A stretch of DNA of 64,000 bases from Actinomycetospora sp. TBRC 11914 (GTDB lineage Bacteria > Actinomycetota > Actinomycetes > Mycobacteriales > Pseudonocardiaceae): contig NZ_JABBND010000007.1 in assembly GCF_012933465.1 (NCBI RefSeq), positions 62,001 through 126,000 on the forward strand. Direction: 5' to 3'. A program made the position numbers and the translations under genes. This document shows positions 28,060 through 36,430 of the stretch, piece by piece. Numbering within the stretch: the stretch's first letter is position 1; the number at the start of each line of letters is the position of its first letter. The notes beneath the pieces were generated by a model. The model did no database searches, had not been told where the DNA came from, and saw nothing but the letters and a program-made list of their open reading frames with translations.

Positions 28060-29087
28060 ATCAACTCCCGAGGGAAGAAGGAGCGACGCCACGATCGGCC
28101 CTGCGCATGGCCTCGGGTCCTCGGGGGCGAAGACCCGGGCCGGGTGGGAGGGGGTGGATGCGCCTCCCGGAGAGCCGTGGCGTCGCGGTACGACGTTCGC
28201 GCCTCCTCTCGGTCTGCCTGACCGGTGAGGTGCGCCACGGTACTGACTCCCAGGGGTGTCCGGAAGGTGTCGAGTGGGCGGCCGCCGGGTCGAGGGAATC
28301 CCACGCCCGGACCAACGCGAGGCGTGCGGGGTGGGACGCGTGGGGTGCCTGCCACGCGGGTGAGTGGGAGGGGTGTCCGGCCGGCCCCGGACGCCGCGCG
28401 TGGCGGCGCCCCGCCGGGCACGCGCAGCCGTCGGGCACCGACCGCGGTGATCGTCAGGACGAGGTCCACGGGCAGCCCCGCTGCCGCCAGCGCGGCGGCG
28501 CAGGCGGCCGCCGTCGCGCCCGTGGTCAGGACGTCGTCGAGGAGCACGACGGGACCGTGCGGCCCCGGCGACACGGACGCCGCGCCCGGCCGGACGCGCA
28601 GGTGGGCCGCGAGGTTGGCCGCCCGGGCGGCGGCGTCGAGGCCGACGGAGTCCCGGGCGCGGCGGGAGAGGGCGAGGGCGGGCACGACCTCCCCGTGCCC
28701 GTCGCGGGCGAGCCGGTGGGCGAGGCGCAGCATGTGGTCGCCGCCGCGGGCCCGGGCCGCGGCCGGCCGCGAGGGCGCGGGCACGAGCAGCGCGCCGCTC
28801 CCGACGAGCCCGGTGAGCGCGGCCCCCAGCGCGGCGGCCAGCGGGACCGCGAGGTCGCGCCGCCCGCGCTCCTTGTAGGCGATGACGGCGTGCCGGGCGG
28901 CGCCGGTGTAGGGCGCGAGCGCCATCGCCGGCGGCAGGTCGGGCCGCTCGGGGGCGGGCAGGGGCCGTCGCAGCGCGTCGCGGCACGCGGGGCAGAGCCC
29001 GGCACCCGGCGGGACGACGGCCCCGCAGCCGCCGCAGGGCGCGGGGAGGACCAGGTCGACGAGGGCCCGGAGGAGTCGCGTGAGCAC
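27522..29087 (-). CDS. ComF family phosphoribosyltransferase-like protein; frame has no stop before hpf
   Basis: Residues about 1-215 are a normal ComF protein: a zinc ribbon (APCGGCGAVVPPGAGLCPACRDAL), AVIAYKERGRRDLAVPLA, VPAPSRPAAARARGGDHMLRLA, and the PRPP-binding motif VVLLDDVLTTGATAAAC. In other bacteria ComF takes part in DNA uptake; here the role is unknown. Family proteins stop soon after this point, yet the frame stays open through the 340-bp gap and 538 bases into hpf, ending at 27522. The other two frames are also open until at least 28061. The C-terminal tail is Pro/Arg-rich and unlike a folded domain. Either a genuine overlapping tail, a sequencing indel, or a missed stop. GTG 29087 or 29123 could be the start. 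Confidence 0.6.
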   Translation of the reverse strand: MLTRLLRALVDLVLPAPCGGCGAVVPPGAGLCPACRDALRRPLPAPERPDLPPAMALAPYTGAARHAVIAYKERGRRDLAVPLAAALGAALTGLVGSGALLVPAPSRPAAARARGGDHMLRLAHRLARDGHGEVVPALALSRRARDSVGLDAAARAANLAAHLRVRPGAASVSPGPHGPVVLLDDVLTTGATAAACAAALAAAGLPVDLVLTITAVGARRLRVPGGAPPRAASGAGRTPLPLTRVAGTPRVPPRTPRVGPGVGFPRPGGRPLDTFRTPLGVSTVAHLTGQADREEARTSYRDATALREAHPPPPTRPGSSPPRTRGHAQGRSWRRSFFPRELMWRSSSAAATSRSRSTSATTRPTSSPDSGVTTTRSSGCPSNSPTRTTRAGRRPARASRSPDADGGPWCGPSAVPATSTRRSTSPSSGSRNGCAAPTTAACTRPGAAVWPSAWEAPPRSCPPRVPSSTRPCRPRCGRTPPRTRTPVTGSCPTAPSPPPARRSTTASAATSTVTAPAASPA

Positions 29088-29223
29088 GTCGCCAGGTTGG
29101 CGCGGCCGGGCCCCGTGGAGCACGCGGCCGGGTTCCGGCCTGGGGATGACCGGGGGGCGCGGTGCCGGTGTGGACGACCGGCTGCTCCGGATGCCCGGGG
29201 CGACGCTGACGCGCGGGTGGTCG

Positions 29224-31041
29224 CTATCCCGCGTACGCGGGCACCGACGAGTTCGACCCGCCCGGCACCGAGCGCCACACGTCTCCCCCGTCGGACCCGT
29301 CGGCGGGCAGCGACCACAGCCCGCCCTGGTCGACGACGAGTGTCGGGCGGTTCGCGGCGGCGGCGACCGCGGTGACCGGCGGGGTGAGGTTGGTCGTGGG
29401 CCCGTCGTCGAGGTCCAGCCCGTCGGCCGAGGCGATCTGCACCGGGTGGCCCGCCGCGGACCCCACCGCGACCAGCCGGTCGGTCTGCGACCAGCTCACG
29501 TCGGCGACGCCCGCGAGCGCCTCCCCGGCCGGCCCGGGGCGCAGCACGCGCACCGCGCCGAGCTGCGCGCCGCCGCCGGCGTCGCGGACCACCGTCGCGA
29601 GCACGACCCGGCCCCCCGCGACCAGCGCGACCTTGGTGCCGTCCGGGGAGAGCCGCAGGGCGGTGACCGGGCCGAGGCCCGACAGGGGGGTGGTGTCGAG
29701 CCCGACCGGGGTGAGCACCGGCGAGTCCGGGGACGACCCGTTGCGCACGGCCCGCACCGGCCGGCCGTCCACGACGGTCCAGACCTCGGCGGCGTCCGGG
29801 GTCCACGAGGGCCGCGTCATCGTCGTCCCGGTGATCGGCGTCGGCGACACCGCCGCCCCGACCCGCCCCACGGACAACCGCATCGTCGTGCCCTCCAGCC
29901 CGACGACGGCGACGTCGCGCCCGTCCGGTGAGTAGCTCGCGCTGCGGGCGTCGGTGACGCCGGTGACGAGGTCGGGCGCGGCGGGCCGGCCGGGATCGGA
30001 TCCGCTCGTCGGGTCCTGCGGGACGGCGCGCACCCGCCCCCCGGTGACGACGAGGGCCGTCGCCGTCGCGGTGTCCGCGGTGGGGCGGACGCTGGGCAGG
30101 TCCTCGCGCTCGCGGACGGCGGGCGGGAGGCCGGCCAGGACGTCCTCGACCCCGAGCTGCGGGCGCCCGTCGAGCAGCGGGGCCCCGTCGACGGTCAGCT
30201 GGACCCGGTCGACGCCCACCCCGGCGAGGGTGAGCACGACCTGCTGCGCGATCTCGGTGCGCCGCGCCTCGTCGAGGGCGCCCACCGGGCCGACGTGGGT
30301 GAGGTCGACCGTGGCGACGCCGTCCGAGGTCATGCCGACCGCCGAGCGCAGCAGCGTCCCGGGCGGCAGCGCGGAGAGCGCGGCGCCGCGCAGGCCGTCG
30401 GAGGGGCCGGAGAAGAGCTCGTCGAGGACCCGCGCGGGCACGGACCGCACGGGGCTGGTCGCGAGGTAGCGGGTCTCCCCCACCGGCGCCCCGCCGACCG
30501 CCGCCAGGTACCAGACCCGCACCGGCCGGGTGTTCGCGCGCAGGTCCGAGCGCCGCACGATCGTGCCGGCCGGCAGCGAGGAGATGCGCCAGACGCCGTT
30601 GTCCTCGGTGAGCCCGACGGTGACGTCGACGGTGCCCGGGTCGGCGACGAACGCCCCGTCCGGGCGCAGGACCCCGAGCTTGTCGGCGCGGACCCGCACC
30701 GAGGCGGTCCCGGCCTGCCCGCTGCCCGGGGAGAACACGGTGTCGACCCGGTCGTCGACCACGGTCGGCGACGACCCGTCGTCCCACGACCCGGCCGCAG
30801 CCGGTGCGAGGAACGCCCGCGCGGCGCTGTGGCGCTCGGCGGTGGCGCCCGAGGCGTTGATCCAGCCGCGGACGATCTCGAGCGGCTGTGCGCCCCGGTT
30901 CGGGCCGGGCGGCGCGCTGGGCTCGGCCGGGTCGCCGACCCGGCGCAGCACGGTCACGTCGGACGACCCGGGCACCGTCGCACACCCGGCGAGCAGCAGG
31001 GCCACGAGGCCGAGCACGGCGGCCAGGAGGCGCCGCTTCAC
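29224..31041 (-). CDS. lpqB: Lipoprotein LpqB
   Basis: Lipoprotein partner of the MtrAB system, on the outer face of the membrane; it influences MtrB signalling and MtrA phosphorylation. 605 residues from GTG 31041. The signal peptide KRRLLAAVLGLVALLLAGC ends in the lipobox LAGC. A GerMN-like domain occupies about 50-330 (VRVWYLAAVGG, ARVLDELFSGPS, VATVDLTHVG), and the C-terminal beta-propeller-like part has SYSPDGRDVAVVGLEG, PSWTPDAAEVWTVVDG and LSPDGTKVALVAGG. The start overlaps the mtrB stop by GTGA. Confidence 0.95.
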   Translation of the reverse strand: MKRRLLAAVLGLVALLLAGCATVPGSSDVTVLRRVGDPAEPSAPPGPNRGAQPLEIVRGWINASGATAERHSAARAFLAPAAAGSWDDGSSPTVVDDRVDTVFSPGSGQAGTASVRVRADKLGVLRPDGAFVADPGTVDVTVGLTEDNGVWRISSLPAGTIVRRSDLRANTRPVRVWYLAAVGGAPVGETRYLATSPVRSVPARVLDELFSGPSDGLRGAALSALPPGTLLRSAVGMTSDGVATVDLTHVGPVGALDEARRTEIAQQVVLTLAGVGVDRVQLTVDGAPLLDGRPQLGVEDVLAGLPPAVREREDLPSVRPTADTATATALVVTGGRVRAVPQDPTSGSDPGRPAAPDLVTGVTDARSASYSPDGRDVAVVGLEGTTMRLSVGRVGAAVSPTPITGTTMTRPSWTPDAAEVWTVVDGRPVRAVRNGSSPDSPVLTPVGLDTTPLSGLGPVTALRLSPDGTKVALVAGGRVVLATVVRDAGGGAQLGAVRVLRPGPAGEALAGVADVSWSQTDRLVAVGSAAGHPVQIASADGLDLDDGPTTNLTPPVTAVAAAANRPTLVVDQGGLWSLPADGSDGGDVWRSVPGGSNSSVPAYAG

Positions 31042-32891
31042 CGGGCCTCCCCGCGCCCCGACACCGCCCCCGGCCGGCCGGGCCCGGTGGCTCCGTCCCC
31101 GCCGTCGCCGTCGATGCCCCCGTCGTCGAGGCCGTCGTCGTCGAGACCGTCGTCGCCGAACCCGTCGTCCCCGGTACGCGTCGCGGGGATCTCGCCGGTC
31201 GGCGGCGGCAGCGCGGTGCCCGTGGTGACCGCGGCCTCGTGGATGCCGGGCTCGGCGTCGGCGGGCGCGCCCGTGACCGGGATGAGCGGCAGCGGACTGG
31301 TGCGCAGCAGGTCGCCCGCCGTGCGCGGCAGCGTCAGCCGGAACACCGCGCCGTGGTCCGTCTCGCCCCACGCCTGCAGCCAGCCGCCCTGCAGCCGGGC
31401 GTCCTCGAGGCTGATCGCGAGGCCGAGCCCCGTCCCGCCGCTGCGGCGCTGGCGGGACGGGTCGGCCCGCCAGAACCGGTTGAACACCAGGCCGGCCTCG
31501 CCGGGCTTGAGCCCGACGCCGTGGTCGCGCACCACCACCGCCACCGCGTGGTCGTCGGCGGCGACGCGGACCTCGATCGGCCGGGACTCGCCGTGGTCGA
31601 TCGCGTTGGCCAGCAGGTTGCGGAGGATCCGTTCGACGCGGCGGGGGTCGACCTCGGCCTCGGCGGGCTCGGTGAGGTCGAGCAGCAGCGGGGTGGCGGT
31701 GTCGTCGACGAGGTGGCGGACGGTCTCGGCCGAGCGCCGCACGATGTCGCGCAGGTCGACGCGTTCGACGGCGAGCTCGGCGACGCCGGCGTCGAGCCGG
31801 CTGATCTCCAGCAGGTCGCCGAGCAGCGACTCGAAGCGGTCGAGCTCGTCGACGAGCAACTGGGCCGAGCGCCGCGCGACCGCGTCGAGATCCTCCGCCT
31901 GGTCGTGGAGCACCTCGGCCGCCATGCGCACCGTCGTCAGCGGGGTCCGCAGCTCGTGGCTCACGTCGGAGGTGAAGCGCCGCTGCAGCGCGCCGAACTC
32001 CTCGAGCTGGTGGATCTGCTGCTGGATGCTCGCGGCCATCTCGTTGTAGGACTCGGCGAGCCGGGCGACCTCGTCGTCGCCGTAGACCGGCATGCGCTCG
32101 TCGAGGTGCCCGTCGGCGAACCGCTCGGCGACGTCGGCGGCCTGGCGGACCGGGCGCACCACCTGCCGGGTGACGATGCTGGAGATGCCGGCGAGCAGCC
32201 CGAGCAGCGCGAGTCCCGCGAGGGCGAGCGTGGACTGGATGAGCGCGAGGGTCCGCTGCTCCGCCGAGAGCGGGAAGACCAGATAGAGCTGCAGGTTCCG
32301 GCCGGCCGTGCGCACCGGCTGCCCGACGATGAGCGCCGGCACCCCCGCGCCGCCGCCGGAGGGCACCGTCACGTACTTGGTCGCCAGGAACCCCTTGAGC
32401 ACCGGGTCGCGCAGCTGCGGGGGCACGACGTCGGCCGGTCCCGACGACCGGTCCTCCTCCCCCGGCATGGTGGTGCCGGTGGTGCTGGTGGTGCCCACCG
32501 GCTCGGTCCCGGCGACGAGGACCGCCTCGAACGCGCCGGCGTCGCGGGAGTCGGCGCCGGAGCCCAACGACGTGAGCCGGTCGAGGGCGTCGTCGAGCGT
32601 GCTCTGGGTGCCGTCGCGGTCGGGGTCGACGCGGGCGAGGTCCCGCTCGAGGTTCTGCCGGCTGATGTCGGCCTGGACGAGCGCCGCCTGCTGCTTGCCC
32701 TGGAGCAGGCGGTCGGCGATCTGGGTCTGCAGCACGAGCCCGAGCACCAGCACGACGACGCTGGACATGGCGACCGTGGACAGCACGACGCGCAGCTGCA
32801 TCGAGCGCCGCCACAGCACCCGCACCGCGCCGACCCGCTCGGCGAGGGCGAGCTCGACGCGGCGCCGCAGTCCGGCGATCCGGTCAGCCAC
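31038..32891 (-). CDS. mtrB: Two-component sensor histidine kinase MtrB
   Basis: Membrane sensor kinase phosphorylating MtrA, linked to cell division and envelope homeostasis. 617 residues: TM1 near 32-58 (LRVVLSTVAMSSVVVLVLGL), an extracytoplasmic region to about 205, TM2 (LALIQSTLALAGLALLGLLAG), a HAMP domain (RPVRQAADVAERFADGHLD), a HisKA helix with RFTSDVSHELRTPLTTV (His phosphorylation site) and an HATPase domain (NLLANAIDHGE, DHGVGLKPGEAG, GGTGLGLAI). A C-terminal tail of about 80 residues is acidic with repeated DDGLDD units. GTG start, 18 bases after mtrA. Confidence 0.96.
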   Translation of the reverse strand: MADRIAGLRRRVELALAERVGAVRVLWRRSMQLRVVLSTVAMSSVVVLVLGLVLQTQIADRLLQGKQQAALVQADISRQNLERDLARVDPDRDGTQSTLDDALDRLTSLGSGADSRDAGAFEAVLVAGTEPVGTTSTTGTTMPGEEDRSSGPADVVPPQLRDPVLKGFLATKYVTVPSGGGAGVPALIVGQPVRTAGRNLQLYLVFPLSAEQRTLALIQSTLALAGLALLGLLAGISSIVTRQVVRPVRQAADVAERFADGHLDERMPVYGDDEVARLAESYNEMAASIQQQIHQLEEFGALQRRFTSDVSHELRTPLTTVRMAAEVLHDQAEDLDAVARRSAQLLVDELDRFESLLGDLLEISRLDAGVAELAVERVDLRDIVRRSAETVRHLVDDTATPLLLDLTEPAEAEVDPRRVERILRNLLANAIDHGESRPIEVRVAADDHAVAVVVRDHGVGLKPGEAGLVFNRFWRADPSRQRRSGGTGLGLAISLEDARLQGGWLQAWGETDHGAVFRLTLPRTAGDLLRTSPLPLIPVTGAPADAEPGIHEAAVTTGTALPPPTGEIPATRTGDDGFGDDGLDDDGLDDGGIDGDGGDGATGPGRPGAVSGRGEAR

Positions 32892-32909
32892 TCCTGCCCA
32901 CCGGGTGGA

Positions 32910-33587
32910 TCAGGGGGGCCCGGCCTTGTAGCCGACGCCGCGGACGGTGAGCACCACCTCGGGGTGCTCCGGGTCCTTCTCGACCTTCGAGCGCAGCCGC
33001 TGGACGTGCACGTTCACCAGCCGGGTGTCCGCCGCGTGCCGGTAGCCCCAGACCTGCTCGAGCAGCACCTCGCGGGTGAAGACCTGCCGGGGCTTGCGGG
33101 CGAGCGCCACGAGCAGGTCGAACTCCAGGGGCGTCAGCGGGATCGGCGACCCGCCGCGCCGGACCTGGTGGGCGGGCACGTCGATCGTCACGTCGCCGAT
33201 CTGCATCTGCTCGCTGGGCTCGGCCGGGAACTGCCGCAGCCGCGCCCGGATGCGGGCGACGAGCTCCTTGGGCTTGAACGGCTTGACGATGTAGTCGTCC
33301 GCGCCGGACTCCAGGCCCAGCACGATGTCCACCGTGTCGGTCTTCGCGGTGAGCATCACGACCGGGACGCCCGACTCCGCGCGGATCGCCCGGCAGACGT
33401 CGATCCCGTTCATGCCCGGGAGCATCAGGTCGAGCAGCACGAGGTCCGGGGCGGACTCCCGCACGGTGGGCAGTGCCTCTGCCCCGTCGGACACGACGGT
33501 CGTGTCGAAACCCTCGCCCTGCAGGACGATCGTCAGCATCTCGGCGAGCGAGGAGTCGTCGTCCACGACGAGGATTCGCGAGCTCAT
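32910..33587 (-). CDS. mtrA: Two-component response regulator MtrA
   Basis: OmpR-family DNA-binding regulator, 225 residues. Receiver: RILVVDDDSSLAEML, phosphorylated Asp in LVLLDLMLPGMNGID, Thr in VMLTAKTD and Lys in DDYIVKPFKPKEL. DNA-binding winged helix: LTPLEFDLLVALARKPRQVFTREVLLEQVWGYR and NVHVQRLRSKVE ... VLTVRGVGYKAG. It matches mycobacterial MtrA strongly. The ATG overlaps the tmk stop by ATGA, so tmk, mtrA, mtrB and lpqB form an operon. Confidence 0.97.
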   Translation of the reverse strand: MSSRILVVDDDSSLAEMLTIVLQGEGFDTTVVSDGAEALPTVRESAPDLVLLDLMLPGMNGIDVCRAIRAESGVPVVMLTAKTDTVDIVLGLESGADDYIVKPFKPKELVARIRARLRQFPAEPSEQMQIGDVTIDVPAHQVRRGGSPIPLTPLEFDLLVALARKPRQVFTREVLLEQVWGYRHAADTRLVNVHVQRLRSKVEKDPEHPEVVLTVRGVGYKAGPP

Positions 33588-34288
33588 GTCTCAATGGTGT
33601 CACTTCTCACCGACGATCCGGGAGCGAACTCCGCGGTCAGCACGGCATCCATCACTGAGTCAGCCGTACGGGTGAGTGCTTTGTCCCCCGAATGCCGATT
33701 TTCGGCCACCCACCAGCGGCACCACCAGTGCCGCTGCGCGAGTTCGTCGTACACCTGCGCGCATCGTTGCTGGAGCGACGCATCGGCCTCGAAGCCGTCC
33801 GGGTCGCGGTCGGGGGTGGCGCGGGCCCGCTCGCGGACCCGCTCGGCGGCGAGGTCGGGCGGGACCCGGACGAGGACCTGGGCGTCCGGGGCGGGCACCC
33901 CGAAGCGCCCGACCTCGGTCTCGTGGACCCACGCGGCGAACTCCCCGACGCCCTGGCGCAGGCGGGCCGAGCCGTAGGCGGCGTTGGAGGCGACGTAGCG
34001 GTCGACGAGGACGAGGTCGTGCGTGGCGCGGAGGTCGGCGAGCTCGCCGGCGGCGTCGCGCCGGTCGAGGGCGAACAGCAGGGCCATCGCGTGCACCGAT
34101 GCGGCGGTGTCGCCGTGCTGCCCGTGCAGCGCCTCGCCGGCGAGAGCGGCGTGGACGTCGTCGTCGTAGCGGGGGAACGCGAGGGTGGCGACCGAGGCCC
34201 CCCGCGCGCGGGCGGCCCGGCCGAGCGCGTCGACGAGCGTCGCCTTGCCCGCCCCGTCGAGTCCCTCGACCGCCACCATGACACCCAC
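33584..34288 (-). CDS. tmk: Thymidylate kinase (dTMP kinase)
   Basis: Phosphorylates dTMP to dTDP for DNA synthesis. 234 residues from GTG 34288, chosen because TAGCGT sits 8 bases upstream (leaderless); ATG 34279 is the alternative. The P-loop is VEGLDGAGKATLVDALG; the DR(Y/H) motif is LVDRYVASNAAYG. The lid-like Arg-rich segment follows (LAAERVRERA). Length is normal for actinobacteria and the place before mtrA matches M. tuberculosis. First gene of the tmk-mtrA-mtrB-lpqB operon. Confidence 0.9.
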   Translation of the reverse strand: MGVMVAVEGLDGAGKATLVDALGRAARARGASVATLAFPRYDDDVHAALAGEALHGQHGDTAASVHAMALLFALDRRDAAGELADLRATHDLVLVDRYVASNAAYGSARLRQGVGEFAAWVHETEVGRFGVPAPDAQVLVRVPPDLAAERVRERARATPDRDPDGFEADASLQQRCAQVYDELAQRHWWCRWWVAENRHSGDKALTRTADSVMDAVLTAEFAPGSSVRSDTIET

Positions 34289-34296
34289 GGGGAACC

Positions 34297-34302
34297 ACGC
34301 TA
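34297..34302 (-). promoter_or_regulatory. -10 element for tmk-mtrAB-lpqB operon
   Basis: The minus strand reads TAGCGT (34302-34297), 8 bases before GTG 34288. It would produce a leaderless operon mRNA, separate from ahcY because a terminator lies between. Confidence 0.5.
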
Positions 34303-34433
34303 GCCAGCGACGGGGTGTGACCGGGGTGGGAGGTGGGGGTGGGCGGGCCGGCGCGATGATCAGGAGCACAGGGGGCAGACCGGGCGGCCGCGAAACCTGC
34401 TCCACGTGCCCCTCGCCGCCGGCCGGGAACGAG

Positions 34434-34478
34434 CGAAGGGCCCCTCCGCTCGGATAGATCGAGCGAAGGGGCCCTTCG
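34434..34478. terminator. Hairpin terminator after ahcY
   Basis: Left arm 34434-34452 (CGAAGGGCCCCT-C-CGCTCG) pairs with the right arm 34460-34478 over 19 positions with one C-A mismatch, loop GATAGAT. It lies about 50 bases beyond the ahcY stop. Related to the hairpins at 8142 and 55260, sharing CGAAGGG and the GGATAGATCGAG loop region. Confidence 0.75.
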
Positions 34479-34526
34479 GTCAGCTCAGCCCGTGGCGGCG
34501 CCCACCGGAACGCTTACCGCGGCCAC

Positions 34527-36011
34527 TCAGTAGCGGTAGTGCTCCGGCTTGTACGGGCCCTCGACGTCGACGCCGATGTACTCGGCCTGCTCCTTGGTGA
34601 GCTTGGTCAGCTCGGCACCCAGGGCCTCGACGTGCACCCGGGCGACCTTCTCGTCGAGGTGCTTCGGCAGGCGGTACACGCCGATCGGGTACTCACCGGG
34701 CTTGGTGAAGATCTCGATCTGCGCGATCGTCTGGTTCGCGAACGAGTTCGACATGACGAAGCTCGGGTGGCCGGTGGCGTTCCCGAGGTTCAGCAGCCGG
34801 CCCTCGCTCAGGATGATGATCGAGTGGCCGTCGTTGAACTTCCACTCGTCGACCTGCGGCTTGATGTTGATCCGCTGGGCGTCGCCCGACTTCTCGAGCC
34901 GCTCCATCTGGATCTCGTTGTCGAAGTGGCCGATGTTGCCCAGGATCGCCTGGTGCTTCATCCGCTTCATGTGGTCGAGGGTGACGATGTCCTTGTTGCC
35001 GGTCGTCGTGATGACGATGTCGGCCTGCTCGATCACGTTGTCGAGCGTCTGGACGTCGTAGCCCTCCATGAGCGCCTGGAGCGCGCAGATCGGGTCCGAC
35101 TCGGTGACGGTGACGCGGGCGCCCTGGCCGGCCAGCGACTCGGCCGAGCCCTTGCCGACGTCGCCGTAGCCGCAGATCACGGCGCGCTTGCCGGAGATCA
35201 GCACGTCGACCGCGCGGTTGATGCCGTCGACGAGCGAGTGGCGGCAGCCGTACTTGTTGTCGAACTTCGACTTGGTGACCGAGTCGTTGACGTTGATCGC
35301 CGGGAACAGGAGCTTGTCCTGGTCGAAGAACTCGTACAGGCGGTGGACGCCGGTGGTGGTCTCCTCGGTGACGCCCTTGATGCCGGACGCGACCTTGGTC
35401 CAGTGCTGCGGGTCCTCGGCGAGCGAGCGGCGCAGCGTCTCGAGGACGACGCCGTACTCGGCCGGGTCGTCGGCCTCGGTCGACGGCACCACGCCGGCCT
35501 TCTCGAACTCGACGCCCTTGTGGACGAGCATCGTGGCGTCGCCGCCGTCGTCGAGGATCATGTTCGGGCCGCGGGTGTCGGCGTCGCGCCACGCGAGCAT
35601 CTGCTCGGCGCACCACCAGTACTCCTCCAGCGTCTCGCCCTTCCAGGCGAAGCAGGAGATGCCCTGGGGGTTGTCCGGGGTGCCGTTCGGGCCGACGACG
35701 ACGGCCGCGGCCGCGTGGTCCTGCGTGGAGAAGATGTTGCAGGAGGCCCAGCGGACCTCCGCGCCGAGCGCCGTGAGGGTCTCGATGAGGACCGCGGTCT
35801 GGACGGTCATGTGCAGCGAGCCGGAGATGCGCGCGCCGTGCAGCGGCTTCGCCTCGGAGTACTCCCGGCGCAGCGCCATCAGGCCCGGCATCTCGTGCTC
35901 GGCCAGCCGGATCTCGCGGCGGCCGAAGTCGGCCTCGCCGAGGTCCGCGACGGCGTAGTCGATCCCGTTCTTCTCGGCGTACTTCTCGTGCGTCGTCCCT
36001 ACTGCTGCCAT
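34527..36011 (-). CDS. ahcY: Adenosylhomocysteinase (S-adenosylhomocysteine hydrolase)
   Basis: Splits S-adenosylhomocysteine into adenosine and homocysteine, using bound NAD; it relieves product inhibition of methyltransferases. 494 residues, the long form typical of actinobacteria and eukaryotes. Motifs: [76 protein letters not shown] (NAD-binding glycines) and [15 protein letters not shown] 36011 has GAGGAG just upstream. A SAH-riboswitch-like structure lies about 110 bases upstream, so expression is probably tuned to its own substrate. Confidence 0.97.
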   Translation of the reverse strand: MAAVGTTHEKYAEKNGIDYAVADLGEADFGRREIRLAEHEMPGLMALRREYSEAKPLHGARISGSLHMTVQTAVLIETLTALGAEVRWASCNIFSTQDHAAAAVVVGPNGTPDNPQGISCFAWKGETLEEYWWCAEQMLAWRDADTRGPNMILDDGGDATMLVHKGVEFEKAGVVPSTEADDPAEYGVVLETLRRSLAEDPQHWTKVASGIKGVTEETTTGVHRLYEFFDQDKLLFPAINVNDSVTKSKFDNKYGCRHSLVDGINRAVDVLISGKRAVICGYGDVGKGSAESLAGQGARVTVTESDPICALQALMEGYDVQTLDNVIEQADIVITTTGNKDIVTLDHMKRMKHQAILGNIGHFDNEIQMERLEKSGDAQRINIKPQVDEWKFNDGHSIIILSEGRLLNLGNATGHPSFVMSNSFANQTIAQIEIFTKPGEYPIGVYRLPKHLDEKVARVHVEALGAELTKLTKEQAEYIGVDVEGPYKPEHYRY

Positions 36012-36430
36012 GACTCCTCGTCCGTGTCGTGTCGGTCGGTCGATGGTCGAGGGGTCCGTACCCCCGATGGCCGGGAACGAGACACGCCCGCCACCGGGCC
36101 CGGGGACACGGTCGACCACCATCCGGAGGCGCCCTTGATGGTGCGGAGCCATGCCGAGCGTGGCGGACACGACCGGTCCGTTGCAGCGCCACTCGACAGC
36201 TCCGTCGCACACGTGTGCGAGCTGTTTGCCGTGCTCCCATGCCATCACGGCCCGTCGGGACGGTCAAGACGGGACGCCGGGCGCCACCTGAGCCCGGGCG
36301 CGGTCCCCGCTGGTCGCCGCCGGGGACGGTCGGCCCGCTATGAGCGGGACCACGCACTCTGTATGACCCGGGCCACAAGAGCCGTAGGCTCGTCCGGCCC
36401 GCCCCGTGACGTGCCCAGGAGGCCCCCGCC
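36012..36430. other. 419-bp gap: ahcY leader and start region of acyl-CoA synthetase
   Basis: The region between divergent genes holds the riboswitch candidate (36123-36199), a short GGGGTACGGACCCC hairpin nearer the ahcY start, and an AGGAGG ribosome binding site (about 36418-36423) for the plus-strand gene. An open frame continuous with ahcY runs through it but is explained as leader RNA. No additional gene is supported. Confidence 0.6.
36123..36199 (-). promoter_or_regulatory. SAH riboswitch candidate upstream of ahcY
   Basis: On the minus strand: P1 is TGTCGAG (36199 downward region) pairing with CTCGGCA; between them come GGCGCTGCAAC, matching the conserved GCGCUGCRAC core, and a P2 stem CGGAC/GTCCG; then GCCACG before the P1 closing strand, similar to GCC-AGG. 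Further 3' AAGGGCGCCTC supplies GCGCC to pair with the early GGCGC as the pseudoknot. This is the layout known for SAH riboswitches, which switch ahcY on when SAH accumulates. Compared from memory, not by a covariance search. Confidence 0.72.

Noticed and set aside
34527-36248. N-terminal extension of adenosylhomocysteinase to 573 residues
   Set aside because: The extra 79 codons overlap the SAH-riboswitch candidate, and ATG 36011 has GAGGAG and the family N terminus.
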